Below, in pieces: positions 35,010 to 45,884 of a stretch of 64,000 nucleotides of DNA; the first letter of the stretch is position 1, and every line of letters starts with the position of its first letter. Below the pieces are notes generated by a model. It was not told the origin of the DNA. It made no database searches and saw only the letters and a program-made list of their open reading frames with translations. Position numbers and translations under genes: made by a program. The stretch is from positions 22,292,640 through 22,356,639 of the forward strand of contig NC_058342.1 of assembly GCF_905475395.1 (NCBI RefSeq), in the 5' to 3' direction. Origin of the DNA: Chrysoperla carnea (Eukaryota > Arthropoda > Insecta > Neuroptera > Chrysopidae).

Positions 35010-35190
35010 TGAAACTAAATATCTCACGGGAAAAAATTCATGCATCTTTGAAATTTTCCACAGTCGTGTATTAGGATTGTAAAAACTTCGTAAAAAAAAT
35101 TCGACCTCTCAAGGGAGCGTCTAACCTGTTTGGGCGGGGGGGGGGTGTAGTTGCGGGGGGGGTTAATCATTTTCTTACAAATAAATTTCG
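35010..35190. repeat. Diverged repeat with poly-G runs
   Basis: Starts CATGCATCTTTGAAATTTTC and has two G-runs. A related stretch at about 14030-14200 (GTTGCATCTTTGAAATTTGG, CAACTTCGTGCTGAAAAAT, G-runs) suggests a dispersed element. The rest of 34835-35300 is AT-rich 3' flank of the dynein gene. Confidence 0.4.
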
Positions 35191-35301
35191 ATCTCCAATT
35201 TCCTAGATCAATTTTTTGTATTTTATAAATACGTATTTCGACTACCAAGTAGTCATCATCAGTATGAATTAGATAATCGTAATTACTCTCTTATTGTGTA
35301 T

Positions 35302-35383
35302 ATTACTCGTTGCTAATTTGGTGGCGGGCTGTACTTCTGCTAATTTGGTGGTGCTGTCCGCCACCAAATTAGCAACGAGTAAC
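35302..35383. repeat. 26-bp near-perfect inverted repeat
   Basis: TTACTCGTTGCTAATTTGGT on the left and ACCAAATTAGCAACGAGTAA on the right pair over about 26 bp. The 30-nt loop contains a third, direct copy of TGCTAATTTGGTGG (35339-35352). Confidence 0.8.
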
Positions 35384-35494
35384 ATACACTTGGGGATTTT
35401 AATCAGTTTTTTTTACTTTAATATTCGGCATTCACGCAATGCGGTATATTTCCGCTATCATTTGGTTATATTATAGTTGTGTTGGCCAGTTTTT

Positions 35495-36355
35495 ATACCA
35501 TGGTATATAAAATATTTTAGGTAGGTATACTAAGTTTAGTCCCAAGTATGTAACGCTTAAAAATTTTGATGCTTTGAACAAAATTTTGGTATAGGTGTTC
35601 GTAAAATCACCTAATTAGTCCATTTTCGGTTGTCTGTCTGTCTGTCTGTCGTCTGTCATCACGATAATTCAAAAACGAATAGAGATATCAATTAGTTAAT
35701 TTTTATATCGAGCTCTGGACGTAAAAAGTGTGGTCGAGTTCGTAAATGAGCAACATAGGTGAACTGGGACTGGTATCCGTAGGACCCATTTTGTTAACCA
35801 TAACCAATTGTTTGTTTTTACTTCTTTTTATTTGAATTTGAATTAGAATCCATCTTATAAGCCGTTAGAGATAGAACAAAAGTTTAAATGTAAAAAATGT
35901 TCCTTATACAAAAATAAATAACTTTTGTTTGAAACATTTTTTCGTAAACATCACTGTTTACCCGTGAGATCACAAATTTTTGTCTGTGTAATTTAAGTAA
36001 ACAACACTCTATTTATGGTATTTCAACAATTAACTCTGTAAATAGTTTATAAAGAATACTTCTTAGATTTAAACTTTTGTTCTATCTCTAACGGTTTACA
36101 AGATGTGTCCTACGGACCCAAGACCCAATGTTGCTCATTTACGAACACAACCTCTCCTTTTACGGCCTGAGCCCGCAGTAAAAGTTTAAACTTAATATAC
36201 ATACGGCAGACAGACCGAAAATGGACTAATTAGGTGATTTTATGAACACCTATACCAAAATTTTGTTCGTAGCATCAATATTTTTAAGCATTACAAACTT
36301 GGGACTAAACTTAGTATACCTTCATATATTTTATATACATAGTATAAAAACGCAA
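35495..36355. mobile_element. Family A, most complete copy with both inverted arms
   Basis: The left arm (about 35495-35960) and right arm (about 36040-36355) are reverse complements. Shared modules are TACTAAGTTTAGTCCCAAG, GAACAAAATTTTGGTATAGG, CCTAATTAGTCCATTTTCGG, CTGTCTGTC, ATGTTGCTCATTTACGAAC and CTAACGGTTTACAAGATG. The hairpin GTAAACATCACTGTTTACC lies near 35944. There is no transposase frame, so it is presumably moved in trans. Confidence 0.8.
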
Positions 36356-36522
36356 AATATATATATATATATACGATTTAAAGATGATCCTTAAAAATCC
36401 TGATTTTTCGGGAACGTCCTTAAACATACTAACATAAGTTAATTAGACAAGAAAATGTGGGTTTGTTCGAAAGGAATTTGATATGGTTCAAATTTACAAA
36501 AAATTTTCAGGAAAATTTAATT

Positions 36523-36528
36523 TTTATT
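36523..36528 (-). promoter_or_regulatory. Candidate AKH polyadenylation signal
   Basis: AATAAA on the minus strand about 120 bp after the AKH stop codon. Confidence 0.45.
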
Positions 36529-36645
36529 CATATTTCTTAATTTTGTAAATATACATTTTTGAAATTATAAGTTAAGTAATATACATGACTAGATTATAAT
36601 TGTGTAATTTTTAATAAACAAATTTCATTTTTATAATTCCATAAA

Positions 36646-38486
36646 TTATTTAGCTTCACAGTTGAGTAATTTTTGCGCTTCCATCTGTAATCAAAAATAA
36701 ATTTATTAAAATATTAATTGAATTTATATTAGGTTTTTGGTAGTACATACTTATTACAATACATAATTAAAATAATAAAAAATAATTTTATTATTGGTGT
36801 ATGGCTACAAGTTTTTTTATTTGATCTCAAAATTTGTCGAAAATTTTAAATAGGAGTTCGTAACACATCCTTTTTATCGTTACACGTTGTTTTTGAATTT
36901 TTCCAAATTTCTAACCCTTCTAAAACGTTCATAAGCTTCCCTTTCTTACATGTGTGTAAAATTTCATCTTCAAATTTATGGTCATTTAGAATGCAATGGT
37001 CTGAAAAAGCTGTTGCATCAATGTTTTTTAGTCGAATAGATGCACTATGTTCCTCTATTCTTTCTTTGAATGCGCGGCCCGATTGCCCCACATCATAACG
37101 GGACATTCTGCACTATTAATTTCGTAAATATCTGATTTTTCTTTATCTAAAGTTTTTTGTTTATTATTTACTAATAATTTTGGTAACGTTGTAATAATTT
37201 TGCTAGCTTGTTTTTTAAAGTTCCGTATTGATGAAAAAATGGATCCGTTAAAGAATTAATTTAGTGTTTGTCTGATTTTCAATATGCCTATCAAAAGTTG
37301 AAATTTGAGACAAATTATATAGTACTTATAGTGTAAATAAACGAATTATGATTAGAGGGAAGGGGGATTGGTACTGTAAATTAGAAATCAATAAAAAACT
37401 TTTTTCAATTTACATTAAGGGACATATTAAACGAAAAACTTCGTTATGAGCAATACTAAATAGATTACATCCCTCCTAAATTATTTTTTAAAATTGGGGA
37501 AAAATCTAAAGTATATGACCTAGAGCACAGTTTATAGGAAAAATCTAAGCAAAAACTTTAGTTTGTTTTTAACAAATTGTCGTAGCTTCAGACGTCTGTA
37601 CAATCGAAAGTATTGTTCCTCTGTTAAACTTTTTGAAAATGTAACTTAAAAGTAACTTATTATTTTTATGATCTTAAAAAAGAGCAACAAACGTTAACAC
37701 CGAGTGTAAGCGTTAGTTTCCATGAAAACCGTCATTACCATTAGTAAATTTTTTTATTTTCTCTAGAAAAAGTGCTATTTAGCGTTTTGAGCGAATTAAT
37801 AACTGTCAAAGAGAAATTTACACTGACTACAAATTACTGTATCTGCTAATATAATGATCGCGCAGAAGTCTAGCGAGCATTATTCGAAAGCTGAAAAAGT
37901 ATTCTGTAACGTTCTTATTCCCTCTCTTAGAAAAATGATGGTAGATTTTCTTCAAAAAACAGTAGAGGAGTATGAAGTAATTGGGCACGCATGTAATGGA
38001 AGCGTTCACAAAATGAACTTCTTTAATGCTCGTCGTACGAGCTATTTTGAGCGAGTTAATAACTATGTCAAAGAGAACATATACATTTTCACTTAACTAC
38101 AAATTACTGCATCTGCTGATATAAAGATCGCACAGAGTTCTAACGAGCATCATTCGAAACTAAACGACTAAAACAGTCTTCTCTAATACAAAGGGTACAG
38201 ATATCTGAAATTACGACAATTTTTTTCTTAAAATTCTATTTTAAAAGTCTGTACCCGATAATTAAAAAATGTTTAAACTTACTTGAATCAACTTGTATAT
38301 TTGCATTAAGGAATCAACCGAAACTTTACATTTGGCACCATCGTTTACATCGACGTCTAGGCTTAAACCAGAGTTTCGACTTCGTTTACCCCATCCTGTT
38401 GAGAAATTTAATTGAGCTTCTGATTCAATGATTAATGTTACCAATATTGTGCAGATGACTACGAATACAATTGTTGAACGAACCAT
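36646..38486 (-). CDS. Akh: Adipokinetic hormone precursor, two coding exons
   Basis: Coding exons on the minus strand: 38486-38283 (68 codons) and 36684-36646 (12 codons plus TAA), joined in phase 0 across GTAAGT...TTACAG. The 80-aa product has a signal peptide (1-24, hydrophobic core IVFVVICTILVTLII), then QLNFSTGW (25-32) followed by G-K-R. This predicts the amidated octapeptide pGlu-LNFSTGW-NH2, which I recall as locust AKH-II. The associated peptide (36-80) has the family's two cysteines, Cys53 and Cys77; Cys77 comes only from the last exon (MEAQKLLNCEAK). AKH is released from the corpora cardiaca and mobilises fat-body lipid and sugar. An acceptor TTACAG lies 5 nt before the ATG, so a 5' UTR intron is likely. 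The 1.6 kb coding intron holds a Penelope relic and a direct duplication. Hormone identity is very secure; the terminal exon is strongly supported. Confidence 0.93.
36846..37215 (-). pseudogene. Penelope-like element fragment, GIY-YIG endonuclease
   Basis: Inside the AKH coding intron, same strand as AKH. The frame reads LPKLLVNNKQKTLDKEKSDIY, EINSAECP, then after a one-base frameshift RYDVGQSGRAFKERIEEHSA and FSDHCILNDHKF. This matches the GIY-YIG nuclease end of Penelope-like retroelements (usual form IYxI...CP.xYIGQTGR.F..R..EH). It is broken by the frameshift, and no reverse transcriptase part is seen. Confidence 0.8.
37772..38160. repeat. Direct duplication of about 120 bp in the AKH intron
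   Basis: Units 37772-37890 and 38040-38160 share GCTATTT, TTTTGAGCGA, TTAATAACT, GTCAAAGAGAA, ACTACAAATTACTG, ATCTGCT and CGAGCAT, then ATTCGAAA, in the same order. About 150 bp separates them. Confidence 0.75.
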
Positions 38487-38724
38487 TGTTGCTGTAACAA
38501 TTAAAAAAGATTCATCAAATTACTCCCTAGAAAAATAAAACCGAGAATCAAAAAAAAATAAACATAGAATTCACAAGTAAAAACAAACACTTGACTGAGT
38601 TAATTGATGAAATACCATGTATAGATAGTGTTGATTACGGAATCGTTTGTTTTTTTTACGTTGTTTGGGTGGAAATATAGCCACTCTTAGATAGTCACAG
38701 TTGTGTATACAGTTTGACAACCAT

Positions 38725-38902
38725 CTCGTTAGCCATTTAAAATAAATGAAGTAAGAAGAGTTTTTATGGACGTTCCTATGTATAGAATAAAGAGGAAATG
38801 TACTGTGTGTGATGCGCATTGTACCGATGTGTACAACTTCAAGTGATAAATAACGTCTATAAAAACTCTTCTTACCTCTTATATTTTAAATGGCTAACGA
38901 GG
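38725..38902. repeat. MITE family B, copy 1 of 2
   Basis: CTCGTTAGCCATTTAAAATA pairs with TATTTTAAATGGCTAACGAG; AAGTAAGAAGAGTTTTTAT pairs with ATAAAAACTCTTCTTAC. Arms are about 60 bp. The second copy is at 51456-51693. It lies upstream of the AKH start, in the proposed 5' UTR intron. Confidence 0.8.
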
Positions 38903-39450
38903 ATTAATACTCTAACATTTTTCATTACCGTGAATCGAAAAAAAATAACTTTTTTTAACATGAAGAATCTGACACTAAAAATTTGGATTTCCATTTAAGA
39001 GATTAAAGCTGACCTCTGTCAACATCCAGGGGATTAAGGGAGGGGAGTCGATTTTCACTGTAATAGGTAGATTTTTTTTAATCAGGTAAGTAACTCTCGA
39101 ATTTTTCGGCTGTTTCCATACTCTTTGATTCTGATATATATGTCGCCGTAATATTGTAAACTAACTAATAAAATTCTAAGTTTGACTTCAAAAAAAAGGG
39201 GCTAAATCCACCCCAACCCGTGGTAACACGACCCAGGCCAACTAATCATAAAGCAATGAGTTGATTTTCGTTAATAGATGTTGAGTTAACAGTAGTTGGA
39301 GTGATTTTTACTCCCTTTATTTTAACTCGTGATCTCTGCTTGTTTGCCGAAAAAACTTTATGGTAACGATCAAGGAAGAAAAAAAAAGTATTAACTAATT
39401 AATTAATAATAATAATAAACTTGAAAAATTAATGATGCTATATTTAAATT

Positions 39451-39966
39451 ACTAGCTTGATACCCGCCCGCTTAACTGGGCTCTTGATTTCAGTTATCCT
39501 CCTTCCATAACACTTGAAGGAATTGTTTTACGCAGATAAAAGATATGCACAGTTTTCAATTTTTTAAATTGTTAAATAGTCATAATTCATTGAGTACATC
39601 AGAAAAGGTGGCCATGAATCCCTTGGAATTTACTGTTTAAGGTTTTTACAGAAATCTTTAATTTATGGTTCAAAATGATGATCATTCTGCTCCATTTGTG
39701 ATAATTATTTTGTACCATAAATTACACATTTTTGTAAAAATTTAAAATAGTAAATGTCAGATTAAATTTAATTTTTAAAATTTTTTTTATTAAATATCTA
39801 TGTCTTTGCAATTTATAGTTCATGTGTTATTCTGTTGTATGAGCTAACTATATTGCTGTACATTTTCATTAAAAACCATTCGCTAGTTTTGGTGTGAAAG
39901 CGTAACAATCAAACGAACAAACAAACAAACAAACATCCTTATTTTTACATTTATTATATAAGGGAT
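39451..39966 (+). mobile_element. Family E element with conserved hairpin, copy 2
   Basis: Starts ACTAGCTTGATACCCGCCCG and ends after ACAAACAAACAAACATCC and TTTATTATATAAGGGATTT. Hairpin arms lie at 39627-39680 and 39706-39756, more diverged than in the other copies. An isolated end of the same type (ACTTTCACATTTATAATATT) is at about 40655-40735. Confidence 0.7.
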
Positions 39967-40929
39967 TTAGAAAATAGATGGAATTTCTTTAAACATGCAA
40001 AATATTTTTTAACGAAATATGATAAGTAACTCATTGTGCCAAATAATATATTTTTACAATTGTAGTTTATAGCCTAGGAGCCCAGTCATCTTGAGTAGCC
40101 TATTTATGTATTTTTATTATCTAAATTCAGTTTTTGAATGGTAGGTAGTGATTTTTTCGTAAGCACCTTTTCCAAGTTATAGGTAGATACTGTTTAGTTT
40201 GTAAAAAATCAAGAATGGTCAATTTTAAGGCTGAAAAAAAAAGCTAAATAATGGAATTTTTTAGCTTACCTCTAAAATAAATAAATTTAAACTCTTTTTG
40301 CTAGGAGTTTTATTCCCTATATACAGGGTGTCCCCCCCGTCAGTCAATGGGCATAGCTTAAGGTAAGGAAATTTTTTTACAAAAATATGTTAAAAGTAGA
40401 CTAAAAATATTAAAAGTTTTCAACTTTTTAGAAATCTATATAAGCTACAATAAGGGCTTAAAAGCCTTACTAGCATTTTGTGGTTAAAATAATATCCATG
40501 TCCTTTTCTGATATATAAGCTAAAATATTGTTAATAATCAAACCCTAACTTGAGAAATAATTCTTTCCTTACTCAAACTTTTATCACCTATTTCACACCC
40601 TTCAAGTTTTATTTTCTCTACAAAAAACCAAAATAAGTCGAAAATCATCAAAATTACTATAGTGGTTTAGGTGTGAAAACGTAACAAATAGACAAAGCTA
40701 CTTTCACATTTATAATATTAGTTCGGCTTCGGATAATTGTTAACAATCGTACCTTATATTTCAAAATACAGTATATTTGAAAATATATTAAACAAGTGAA
40801 AAGAAACAATTGGCTGAGTTAATTGTTGAAATACCATGCATAGTCAGTGTTGATTTCTTTATCACATGACACATACAAACATGTGACACATACATAACTG
40901 ATAATCAAGTATAGTATATATTATAAAAT

Positions 40930-41345
40930 TTCCGCCTAATTGGCGCCCTCACGGGTAAACAGTGATGTTTACGAAAAAATGTTTCAAACAAAAGTTGTTT
41001 AATTTTTGATAAGGAACATTTTTTATATTTAAACTTTTGTTCTATCTCTAACGGTTTACAAGATGGGTCCTACGGACCCAAGACCCAACTAACCTATGAT
41101 GCTCATTTACGAACTTGACCTCACTTTTAACGTCCTGAGTACGCTGTAAAAATTTCAGCTCGATATCTTTTTTCGTTTTTGAGTTATCGTGTCCACAGAC
41201 GGACGGACGGACAACCGGAAATGGACTAATTAGGTGATTTTATGAACACCTATGACAAAAATTTTTTCCTAGCATCATTATTTTTAAGCGTTACAAACTT
41301 GGGACTAAACTTAATATACTATGTATATTTCATATATGCATGGTA
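40930..41345 (-). repeat. Family A arm, reverse orientation, with the TTAATTGTTGAAATACC module
   Basis: GTAAACAGTGATGTTTACG, CTAACGGTTTACAAGATGG, TGCTCATTTACGAACTTGAC and GGGACTAAACTTAATATAC are in family order on the minus strand. The conserved module GAGTTAATTGTTGAAATACC lies just left, at about 40811-40853. Confidence 0.8.
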
Positions 41346-41835
41346 TAAAAATATACAGGGTTTTTCAGCATAGCTAATCTAAGGCGTTTTTTTAAGGAGG
41401 AGTGTGTTACATTGGAATGTGTAAAAAACTAATTTCATGTTTATACAAGCTCATAATTTTGTTGTCAATGAAATTATTGTATAATTAATGAAATTATTTG
41501 TATCTTATTTTCAACTAAGATGATGAAATTATTATAACTTCCTATGCCTATAGGCAGGCTTTTACTCAAAGAATATGTGGAATGCAAATTTTGTAAATTT
41601 TTAAGAAAAATATCATTGAAAATCGATATAAAATACATTGCTCCTATGGAGAAATCTCAAAAAACGACATATTTTGAAAGTTTTTGATAAATTTCACTTG
41701 GAACGAATTAAACAAATTTAAAAAAAAAAAAAAAACTTTTTACTAGAAAGTAAACATATCAGCAATGGCATAGAAAAGAAAAGTCTCCATCCATATAAGG
41801 GATGTACGAGTAGGGTAAATTATTTTTATCTTATT

Positions 41836-42060
41836 TTCAATTTTGATGATGAATTTTAGTATATCTTTATGAATATAGGCGAAAAATAAGAATAAAATTT
41901 TTCGATGTCTGTCGGTTTACCAAATATCGAAAGCTGAATAACTAAACAAAATTTTCAATTTTCGATATTTTGATAAATACGCCGGATATCGAAAAATTGT
42001 ATTCTTACTTTTCGTCTTATATCGTCAAGTTATAACATAATTCACAATCAAAATTGAAAA
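41836..42060. repeat. Foldback repeat family C, copy 2 of 2
   Basis: TTCAATTTTGATGATGAATT at the left pairs with AATTCACAATCAAAATTGAA at the right; AAATATCGAAAGCTGAATAA and AATTTTCAATTTTCGATATTT lie at the centre. Same element as 10963-11181. Confidence 0.75.
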
Positions 42061-42153
42061 TCCTTGAACATCCCTAAAGCTCAATATAAAATTAATTTTT
42101 TTTTAAATTTCAAAAAAATTAATAAATTAATAATAAAAAAAAAACTGACTTAC

Positions 42154-42265
42154 CAATTGATCAAAGAATTTGATTGTTATAACGAATAATAATTAAAATC
42201 ACTGAAGACCAACAATAGACTGATGCACTGAAGTACAATTGAGATGATATTTGTAATTAATGAGT
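42154..42265 (-). other. Candidate AKH 5' UTR exon
   Basis: On the minus strand a strong donor (GTAAGTCAG) starts at 42153, and a TATA box lies upstream at 42288-42293. About 110 bp of non-coding exon would lie between, spliced over 3.6 kb to the acceptor 5 nt before the AKH ATG. No other nearby open frame explains this donor. Inference only; no transcript seen. Confidence 0.4.
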
Positions 42266-42287
42266 GATGAGTTCGAAATACATTGTC

Positions 42288-42293
42288 TTTATA
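42288..42293 (-). promoter_or_regulatory. Candidate AKH TATA box
   Basis: TATAAA on the minus strand (TTTATAAAGACAATG). Initiator-like TCACTC and TCATTA motifs fall 25-33 bp downstream (about 42260-42268). Confidence 0.35.
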
Positions 42294-42659
42294 AATTGTA
42301 ATATTTAAGGGAGGGTGGGTATCAGATGATATGTTTGTACGCCAATCAAAACCCTTTAGGAGAAATCCCATCTTATCATTCTCTTCACAATTAAATCAAA
42401 TATGATTGAAAAAGGAATAGCCGTTGGTCAATAATACATGAGGTTTCTTTTCTAATTCTTATTCTTAAGTGGGTGTGCGGCGAATGTCTTATTTTCAACA
42501 TCCGGAATCAACTCGCAGGTCTTCTTTTAAAAATGACGTAAATCGAAGAAATCATACCATCAATTTTTTTTTTTTGTTTACTTATTTCGAAAACATAAAA
42601 AAATTATTAATTTAATAAAAATAAAAAATTGTTTTACAAAAAAATTTCTATAAACCAAA

Positions 42660-42870
42660 TGAAAACACACAATTGATTGAGCTAATTGTTGAAATACCCT
42701 GTATAGAAAGTGTTGAATGTCAGTGCTTCCATTTTTTTAATAAATTAGTATAGATGAAAAAACCAACAGTTTTTCAAAAATGTTTCACAAGACCAATAGT
42801 TGAAACCATTTGCAATTTTTCAACTGCCTATCTATTATAAGTTTGGAAAAATGGACTGCAAAGTTTTATC
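42660..42870. repeat. Family A end module and internal segment
   Basis: GAGCTAATTGTTGAAATACC then CTGTATAGAAAGTG, followed by TGTTTCACAAGACCAATAGTT and TTTGGAAAAATGGACTGCAAA. These are the same modules, in the same relation, as in the copy at 56132-56700 read in reverse. Confidence 0.65.
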
Positions 42871-43082
42871 ATAATTTTAGGTACTCACGATTTTGTTTTA
42901 ACACAGGAGGGGTTGAAGAGAAATGTTTGCCTTCCATTCTTATGATAGGCTAATTTTTTTGTCGCGTATTTCTTTAAAATTGTTGGGAAGGTCTATAAAA
43001 GTGCACCTGTTATAATCCTATAGTGATAATAAGAGCAATAGGGCTAAATACTTACATAAAATACGTAATTTTATTCTATATA

Positions 43083-43850
43083 TATAGGGTAGCGTGGGGT
43101 ATTTGGCACCATCTAAGAAATATTGTAAAAAAAACTCATAATTTCTATAAATTTAATTTGTATTTAGCATGAACGTAAGTTGTACTTATCTAGTTACCAG
43201 AAAATCATAGAAAAATCTTAAGACTAAGTAACATTTGTCGAAAATTAAAAAAATTCTGGATTGTGTCTTCAATTACCCGAACGTTTTGGAAATAGGAGCC
43301 AATAAATGTTCCATAAGTCGAATAGGAGCCATTAACATTTTAATCAGTCTAGTCTCATCTTTGATTTCAGGCAGTGTCAAATAAATATAATCTTATATAT
43401 AAAAGAATTAAATAACAAAAGGAACATTTGGTGACAAAATGGTCTCGGTTGTCCAAGCATTATGTTAGGAGGTGTAGATAGCTCCCGGTGGTCCATCTTT
43501 TTCAAGCTGAGGCGAATGGCGTTGGCTTGGAAAAATAAAAGAAAGTGGGATGAATATTCCTGGAGCACTCATGGCCTATATTTCCGTCATATTTTTTCCT
43601 ATTTCCCACGAAACTTCCAATTATTATAGGTACGAGGAATAAAAAATCCTGTGATGGGGTAATGAGAGCCATACAGCTCTCATTACACCGAACGTGTGCA
43701 ACTAAGTCCTAAGTGCTTTAGGCTAGCTCTATCAAACATAAACAAAGACACTCGAACTTCATGTACGTAATTACTGGCATTAGGGAAGTCCATTTTGGCC
43801 TTGTTCCCATTACCCGCGAGCTCTCATTGCCCCATGTTCCCCTACTTTTT
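43083..43850 (-). mobile_element. pogo-like DNA transposon relic with DDE transposase fragment
   Basis: On the minus strand (about 43590-43440) a frame reads FIPLSFIFPSQRHSPQLEKD then GPPGAIYTS-stop-HNAWTTET. This matches the catalytic region of pogo-type transposases (GxxIPPMxIFPRK...LxxGPPGA...GWTxxE, as I know it). A stop interrupts it. The margins carry related motifs, GTGGGGTATTTGGCACC at the left and CATTGCCCCATGTTCCCC at the right, and a GTAATGAGAGCC/CTCTCATTAC hairpin sits near 43658-43687. Confidence 0.7.
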
Positions 43851-44529
43851 TTTCAAATAAAAGTATAAAAAATTCCATATTAATACTACACTACGTCCAT
43901 GTAAAAATAACAATTAAATATCTCCCCGTTTAATTAGAGTAGTATTTCTCAAATTAACCACCTTAAAAGCGCATAAGACTTTGAAGAGCGTGGTGAAAAA
44001 CTCTTGAAATAAGTTAATTCAACTTATAGAGCCTCCTTGCGGACGCTAGAAACGTTTAAAAAGATAATAAATCCTTGTGGGTGCTGGAGATTTTGAAGGG
44101 GAGCAGTTAAAAAAAGAAGCCTTTATTTAAATTTTATTTCAACTTCAAAAAAATTATTTTAATATGTACTTAAATCGGTTGGCCTAAAATGGTTGTAGCC
44201 TTAACGTCCCTGTGTCACTGGGTGGTTGCGTATAATTGTTTGTAGGGGTGTAAAATACGAGGGTTGAAAATGTATTTTCGATAATATGTTGCTATTAATT
44301 ATTCATCTACATTATTCTTGACTGATCTAGAACGTTCTCAATTAGTCTAGACATTTCTAGAAAAATCTGAAATATTCCGGATTGATCTAAAAACTTCGAG
44401 AAAAATTTGGAAAGCTCCAAAATTTATTACATTGTTTTGATTTAATCTAGAATGATAGACGATTTTAGAAATTTTGATATGGCATAGAACGTTCCGAATT
44501 GTCTCAAAATTTTTTAATAACTTTGTAAA

Positions 44530-44915
44530 ATCTGCTTTTATTTGTATACCATGCATATATGAAATCCTAGTCCCAAGTTTATAAATTTTGGTATACGTGT
44601 TCATAAAATTACCTAAATGGCCCATTTTCGGTTGTCCGCCTGTCTGTCGCAACGATAACTTAAAACCGGAAAAGAGATATCAAGCTGAAATTTTTATAGC
44701 GTGCATAGGACGTAAAAAGTGAGGTGGAGTTTGTAAATGAGCAACAAAAATTGATTGGGTCTTGGGTCCGAAGGACCTATCTTGTAAATCGTTAGAGATA
44801 GAACAAAAGTTCAAATGTAAAAAATGATCCTTATCAAAAAAACACACAACTTTGGAGCCAAACATTTTTTGGTGAACATCACTGTTTACCCGTGAGGGCC
44901 CAAATTGGATTAGAA
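44530..44915 (+). repeat. Family A arm
   Basis: TACCATGCATATATGAAATC, AAATTTTGGTATACGTG, CCCATTTTCGGTTGTC, GAGATATCAAGCTGAAATTT, CGTTAGAGATAGAACAAAAG, CATCACTGTTTACCCGTGAG. The stretch to its left (44300-44510) has several TCTAGA(A/C) and GAACGTTC motifs but no clear unit. Confidence 0.8.
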
Positions 44916-45104
44916 CATTTAGTATACATACAGGTATTGTATATATTTTAAATTTATACGTTACATATGTTATATTTGTGTTTGTTTGTTTTAAGCATAT
45001 GGTATATCCACTGAAAAAGTGAGAGGAAAGATATTCTTATTACTTTGTATGTAAGAGTGCCTATCTTTCTTTAACATGACATGACAACAATTAACTTGTC
45101 AATT

Positions 45105-45520
45105 GTTTGTTTTTACTTCTTTTTATTTAAATTTGAATTAGAATCCATCTTATAAACCGTTAGAGATAGAACAAAAGTTTAAATGAAAAAATCTTCCTTA
45201 TCAAAAAATAAACAACTTTTGTTTGAAACATTTTTTCGTAAACATCACTGTTTACCCGTGAGGACGCAAGTTAGGACAAAACTTTATTTTCTCCATTTTC
45301 TCCAAGACTATAAAAAATAGAGAATTGAAAACTTGCGGGTCCCGTCAACTAGTGGTTTTGTGAAACATGCTCGAAAAACGAAACAATATTCTAGAAAATA
45401 CTTTCGAAATCTTCGAATTGTATTTTTAAACTCTTCTAATTTATAAAAAATAATGCAAGCTTATTACTACACAGGATATTTCAACAATTTCCTCAGTCAA
45501 TTCTTTGTTTTCACTTGTTC
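45105..45520 (+). repeat. Family A internal and end modules
   Basis: ACCGTTAGAGATAGAACAAA, GTAAACATCACTGTTTACCC, then TTTTCTCCAAGACTATAAAA, CAACTAGTGGTTTTGTGAAA, and at the end ACAGGATATTTCAACAATTT with CAGTCAATTC, in family order. Confidence 0.75.
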
Positions 45521-45884
45521 TTTAAATAATATTCGCGTAAAATTTAAAAATGCAGTAGAAAACAGTAAATTTTTTAGTCAAACGAAAATAATTGATAATG
45601 AATTTAGAATTTAACATTAATTGATAATGTAAAATCAATAATTGTATAATTAGAAGAAAAAAAAAAGTAAAAAATACCCAAGTACTTGTGGTAAAAAGTA
45701 AGTACTTGTCGTATCTCAACCAATTTTGATGCGAGAAAGTCGAATAAAAAACAAAAATGTGCAAAATGTCTGTCAGCTTCAACTTTTGTATAAAACTTTA
45801 TTAGACATTTTATCAACTACTTATATTCTATTGTCTGTACTATTTTTACTTGATTATATTATAAATATAATAAAGTATTGCGAT

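Noticed and set aside
39900-39935. Short tandem ACAA run as a CRISPR-like or microsatellite array
   Set aside because: It is the simple-sequence part of the family E tail, present in other copies too.
44300-44510. Cluster of TCTAGAA and GAACGTTC motifs as heat-shock elements
   Set aside because: Spacing is irregular and no gene start lies nearby.
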